Part shown: positions 6,682 to 9,438 of the stretch, one piece after another
Numbering within the stretch: position 1 is the first letter of the stretch
How the letters are laid out: each line of letters opens with the position of its first letter
Source of the DNA: Bacteroidales bacterium
GTDB lineage: Bacteria > Bacteroidota > Bacteroidia > Bacteroidales > UBA7960
Reading direction: 5' to 3'
DNA length: 9,438 bases
Assembly: GCA_003557805.1 (NCBI GenBank)
Contig: PWNY01000359.1
Span: 1-9,438 of the forward strand
Made by a program: the position numbers and the translations under genes
Notes under the pieces: model-generated
The model's database searches: none
The model's input: the letters and a program-made list of their open reading frames with translations, nothing else
Told to the model about the DNA's origin: nothing

Positions 6682-6694
6682 GTCATATTATGAC
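6682..6694. promoter_or_regulatory. 13-bp perfect palindrome in the divergent region
   Basis: GTCATA-T-TATGAC is a perfect 6-bp inverted repeat around one central base. It lies about 16 bp upstream of the -33 element of the tRNA promoter and about 80 bp before the lipoprotein promoter. It could be an operator, but no regulator is identified. Confidence 0.35.
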
Positions 6695-6758
6695 TGTTTT
6701 TGAATGTCCGGTTTCCTTTGTCACCAAAAAAAACCAACAAATATTCAGGCAACAGATA

Positions 6759-6792
6759 TTGTTTTGTACTTTTTTATATATTTGTAACATTG
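6759..6792 (+). promoter_or_regulatory. Probable promoter of the lipoprotein gene
   Basis: TATATTTG (6777-6784) matches the Bacteroidota -7 box TAnnTTTG exactly, but the nearest upstream TTG (6759-6761) is only 15 nt away. A second reading, TTTTG (6762-6766), 18 nt, TAACATTG (6785-6792), has better spacing and a one-base mismatch. Either gives a 5' leader of roughly 45-60 nt. Confidence 0.55.
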
Positions 6793-6847
6793 AAGATTCT
6801 TGAGCATTCAAACACAATCAATGATTAACCAATACAAAACTAGCATT

Positions 6848-8569
6848 ATGAAAAACATTAACTTTAAACTTTTAGCCGTGATGATAATTGCGGCAGGACT
6901 GTTCGCCAGCTGTGGGCTCAACAGGATGGTAAGGAATTACGACGAGGGTATCAGGTATACGCCTGAAACCAACCCCCTTGAAAACCACGGTGGTCAGGTT
7001 GCAGCAAATGTTGAAGGAGCTGTAAGCGAGGGTTACTTCCACCGCAGGGCCGTTGTTGAGATCACCCCTGTACTTAAGCACGCCGGAGGAGAAACCGAAC
7101 TTGAAACAGTTACCCTGCGCGGGAGCAGGACGACTACCACCGGCACAATGGTTAACCGTGATCGCCGCACAACTTTCAATCTTAACAATGTAGTTTCCTA
7201 CGAGCCGGACATGCTCGCATCAGAGCTTTACATCCGGGCCAGGCTGTATCGTGAGGGCAGGGCAGATAATGCTACCGAACTGGCAGAAAGAAAGGTGGCT
7301 GACGGTGTAATCATGACCTCACAAAGGGTTAAAAAAGATCACAGGGTATCATTTGCCCCGCATGAGTACGAAGAGGAAGTAATTATTTCACAACCGGCTA
7401 ACATATACTTTGCATATATGCGCCACAACCTGAACTGGCGCCTTCCGCTTAACCAGCGCAGTGAAGCACAGCAGGCAATCGAGGACCTGACCGAGTTCAT
7501 ACAGAGAGGATGGGAGCTCAAAGCTGTTGATGTAAATGCCTGGGCATCGCCAGAAGGTGAGGTGGCTTTCAACATGGAGCTTTCGGAGAATCGCGCTGAA
7601 ACAGGTGAAAGGTACATCACAAGGCTTTTCAGTGACAAGGAGGTGGAAATGCCCGAGCTCCGGGTGAACGCAAAAGGTGAGGACTTTGACGGCTTTATGA
7701 TCAAGCTGGATGCTTCAGACCTTCCCGACAAGCAGGCTATTGCCAATGTGATTAATTCACAGCTTGCCCCTGCTGAGAGGGAAAGGAGGATCAAGGATAT
7801 GACCCTGATATATGAAGAGATCGAAAAGATCCTTGAGCCCCTTCGCCGTGCTGAGATCATTGTTCATGCATATGAGCCCAAGCGCACACGCGATGAGATA
7901 TCAAGACTTGCAACCTCCAACCCTCGTGAACTGGACGAGAAAGAGCTTCTCTTTGCCGCCACGCTTACTGACAACATGCAGACAAAGCTAAGAATCTACC
8001 GTTCTGCACAGGAAATATTCCCAAACAGCTACAAGGGCTACAACAATGCCGCCGCCGTACTTCTTGAAATGGGAGACGCTGAACAGGCTGCACAGTACCT
8101 TGAGAGGGCCAACCAGCTTGCCCCGGGCAACGGACACGTACAGAACAACCTTGGTGTGGTTGCAGCATGGGAATACGATGATGAAAATGCAATATCACTC
8201 TTCCAGGCAGCAGGTGCACAGGGTGTGGACATAAGCTACAATATGGGTGTTATGCAGATCAGGGGAGGACAGTACCAGCAGGCACTCTCTTCCTTTGCAG
8301 GAGTAACATGCAAGTTCAACGTTGCACTGGCCCAGCTTATGGCAGGCAATGAAAGCCAGGCAGTAAATACCCTTAACTGCGCTACTGAATGCGCACAGGT
8401 TGCATACCTGAAAGCGGTTATCGCTGCCAGGAATAACGATGCAACAGCTGTTTACAGCAACCTGCGCCGCTCGATTGAGCTCAACTCGGCAATGAAGGAG
8501 ATAGCCAGGGAAGACAGGGAGTTTATACAGTTCTTCGGACAGTCAGAGTTCCAGGACATTGTCCTTTAA
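6848..8569 (+). CDS. Lipoprotein with OmpA-like core and C-terminal TPR repeats
   Basis: The 573-residue product has a lipoprotein signal peptide (MKN, hydrophobic 6-20) with a lipobox LFASC, putting the lipidated Cys at 22. I therefore prefer the ATG at 6848 to an in-frame TTG at 6800, which would add 16 polar residues. Residues 23-180 are an unassigned, probably beta-rich region. Residues 185-345 look OmpA-like: NIYFAY (185-190), then WASPEGEVAFNMELSENRA (232-250), close to the family's G-x-[AD]-S-P-E-G...N-x-x-LS-x-x-RA, and RRAEIIVHAYEP (333-344) as the closing strand, with an insertion of about 70 residues (262-332). Residues 376-555 contain helical TPR-like repeats (NNAAAVLLEMGDAEQAAQYLERA at 399-421, then NNLGVVAAWEYDDENAISLFQAA). 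No acidic surface-export cluster follows the Cys, so I expect a periplasm-facing outer-membrane location. It is transcribed alone. The role is unknown; envelope scaffolding is a guess. Confidence 0.88.
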   Translation: MKNINFKLLAVMIIAAGLFASCGLNRMVRNYDEGIRYTPETNPLENHGGQVAANVEGAVSEGYFHRRAVVEITPVLKHAGGETELETVTLRGSRTTTTGTMVNRDRRTTFNLNNVVSYEPDMLASELYIRARLYREGRADNATELAERKVADGVIMTSQRVKKDHRVSFAPHEYEEEVIISQPANIYFAYMRHNLNWRLPLNQRSEAQQAIEDLTEFIQRGWELKAVDVNAWASPEGEVAFNMELSENRAETGERYITRLFSDKEVEMPELRVNAKGEDFDGFMIKLDASDLPDKQAIANVINSQLAPAERERRIKDMTLIYEEIEKILEPLRRAEIIVHAYEPKRTRDEISRLATSNPRELDEKELLFAATLTDNMQTKLRIYRSAQEIFPNSYKGYNNAAAVLLEMGDAEQAAQYLERANQLAPGNGHVQNNLGVVAAWEYDDENAISLFQAAGAQGVDISYNMGVMQIRGGQYQQALSSFAGVTCKFNVALAQLMAGNESQAVNTLNCATECAQVAYLKAVIAARNNDATAVYSNLRRSIELNSAMKEIAREDREFIQFFGQSEFQDIVL

Positions 8570-8585
8570 ATAAATACCTGAAATG

Positions 8586-8617
8586 AAAAAAGGGAGCCCA
8601 GCGCTCCCTTTTTTTTT
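8586..8617. terminator. Bidirectional intrinsic terminator between convergent genes
   Basis: GGGAGC (8592-8597) pairs with GCTCCC (8603-8608) around a 5-nt loop. Six A precede the stem and nine T follow it, so the A/T tails extend the stem and serve both directions. It lies 16 nt after the lipoprotein stop and 12 nt before the end of the kinase gene. Confidence 0.92.
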
Positions 8618-8629
8618 ACCCTACCCACC

Positions 8630-9271
8630 CTAGGGCCTGAGGTTAACATGGTTCATTCCACGCGGATAGTCCTTCTCGATACAATCCATCACCATCTGGA
8701 AGTGTGAGGGGTATGCAACGAAATCAATGGCGTTAGTGTCAATTACAAGCACACGAAGGCCGGGTTGCTGCTTCAGGTAGTTGAAATAACTCTCCTGTAT
8801 CTTCTCAAGGTAATCATCAGCGATCGTCTTTTCATATTCCCTGCCCCTGCTTTTGATATTGTATTGCAGCCGGCTGGTTTTGACATAGAGGTGTACAAGA
8901 AGGTCAGGCCTCGGAAGGTTTGCATTCATTATGTTGAACAGCGTTCTGAACAACTGGTATTCATCTTCATTCAGGGTCTTTCTCGCAAATATCAGCGATT
9001 TGTTCAAAAAATAGTCTGATATCGTAAAATCAGTAAAAAGATCCTGCCTGGAGAGTTCGCGTTTTAATTGTTGGTACCTGTCGGCAAGAAAAGAGAGTTC
9101 AAGCGGGAATGCATATTTCTCCTGGTCCTGGTAGAATTTTGCCAGAAAGGGGTTTTCCTCAAACTCCTCAAGGATCAGTTTTCCATTGTACCTCTTGGCG
9201 ATACGGGTTGCAAGGGATGTTTTTCCCGCACCTATATTCCCTTCAATAGCTATATAGTTATACCTCATCAT
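8630..9271 (-). CDS. Deoxynucleoside kinase (dAK/dGK/dCK family)
   Basis: This family transfers phosphate from ATP to the 5'-OH of deoxynucleosides (deoxyribonucleotide salvage, cytoplasm). The 213-residue protein is a normal length for bacterial members. It shows the P-loop GNIGAGKTS (11-19), the substrate-site acidic segment LEEFEENPFL (34-43), SDYFLNKSLIFA (85-96) at the position of the family's DR[SY] motif, and the arginine-containing lid RGREYEKTI (142-150). Substrate preference (dA, dG or dC) cannot be decided from sequence. Translation may start at either of two adjacent ATGs (9271 or 9268). The gene is convergent with the lipoprotein gene and shares its terminator. A partial same-strand gene ends 53 nt upstream, so co-transcription is possible. 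Confidence 0.94.
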   Translation of the reverse strand: MMRYNYIAIEGNIGAGKTSLATRIAKRYNGKLILEEFEENPFLAKFYQDQEKYAFPLELSFLADRYQQLKRELSRQDLFTDFTISDYFLNKSLIFARKTLNEDEYQLFRTLFNIMNANLPRPDLLVHLYVKTSRLQYNIKSRGREYEKTIADDYLEKIQESYFNYLKQQPGLRVLVIDTNAIDFVAYPSHFQMVMDCIEKDYPRGMNHVNLRP

Positions 9272-9324
9272 GTTGTGTTTTAGCCCCGGCCGATCCCAGC
9301 AGTTAATAAACGATGAAAGGTCTA

Positions 9325-9438
9325 TTATGGCACACTGGTAACTCCATTTTGCTCGCCCTTCCTGTATACCTTCTTTTTGTCAACGGACTCCCTGCATAAC
9401 TGCTTAATGGTCTTACCAAAAAATGGGTGCTTTTTCCC
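9325..9438 (-). CDS. Partial gene: last 37 codons of an unrecognised protein
   Basis: The minus-strand frame is open from the window edge for 37 codons to a TAA at 9325-9327. The tail is basic and hydrophilic (HPFFGKTIKQLCRE, then VDKKKVYRKGEQNG), which is plausible as a protein C-terminus. I do not recognise the family. A second minus-strand frame is also open across most of this stretch, so the frame choice is tentative. If real, it is upstream of and collinear with the deoxynucleoside kinase. Confidence 0.4.
   Translation of the reverse strand, partial: GKKHPFFGKTIKQLCRESVDKKKVYRKGEQNGVTSVP

Noticed and set aside
6800..6847. In-frame TTG start for the lipoprotein
   Set aside because: It would put a polar stretch before the signal peptide and lies at or close to the predicted transcription start; the ATG at 6848 starts a standard lipoprotein signal.
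7339..7860. 173-codon open frame antisense to the lipoprotein gene
   Set aside because: It lies wholly inside a well-supported gene, has serine-rich low-information composition, and shows no recognisable motif; it is a reading-frame shadow.

Overview
The window reads as chromosomal DNA from a member of the Bacteroidota, most likely a Bacteroidales/Marinilabiliales-type organism. Three things point that way. Two promoters carry the lineage-specific -7 box TAnnTTTG, one of them with a TTTG element 19 nt upstream. The pyruvate kinase has the group's VATISD / INTAH N-terminus. Several proteins (an N-terminal domain plus NodB-like deacetylase, a FemAB/GNAT-like acyltransferase, a lipoprotein with OmpA-like and TPR parts) resemble families seen mainly in this phylum. 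Shine-Dalgarno sequences are weak, as is usual there. I see no phage, transposon, CRISPR or resistance module; this looks like core genome.

Layout. From 5183 down to the left edge, five minus-strand genes are packed with gaps of 0-14 nt or an overlap: deacetylase-like protein, acyltransferase (23-nt overlap), uracil phosphoribosyltransferase (its ATG directly follows the previous stop), FtsX/MacB-type permease (13-nt gap) and pyruvate kinase (14-nt gap, C-terminus cut off by the window edge). They are probably co-transcribed. Upstream on the same strand, after a 114-bp gap, lies radC (5298-6017). Before that is a compact stable-RNA/ribosomal unit, tRNA-Glu - rpsT - tRNA-Glu (6601 down to 6122), with a strong promoter at its head and an intrinsic terminator at its end. 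The two tRNA-Glu copies are identical.

A 246-bp divergent intergenic region (6602-6847) holds the promoter of the tRNA/rpsT unit, a 13-bp palindrome and a promoter for the single plus-strand gene, a 573-aa lipoprotein (6848-8569). That gene ends at a bidirectional terminator shared with the convergent deoxynucleoside kinase (8630-9271, minus). The right edge probably holds the last 37 codons of one more minus-strand gene.

Functionally, most of the window is housekeeping: glycolysis (pyk), nucleotide salvage (upp, deoxynucleoside kinase), translation (rpsT, tRNA-Glu) and RadC. The less characterised parts are the overlapping deacetylase/acyltransferase pair, which suggests chemistry on an envelope sugar or lipid, and the OmpA-like/TPR lipoprotein. 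No clearly novel multi-gene system is evident; those two items are the best candidates for a second look.
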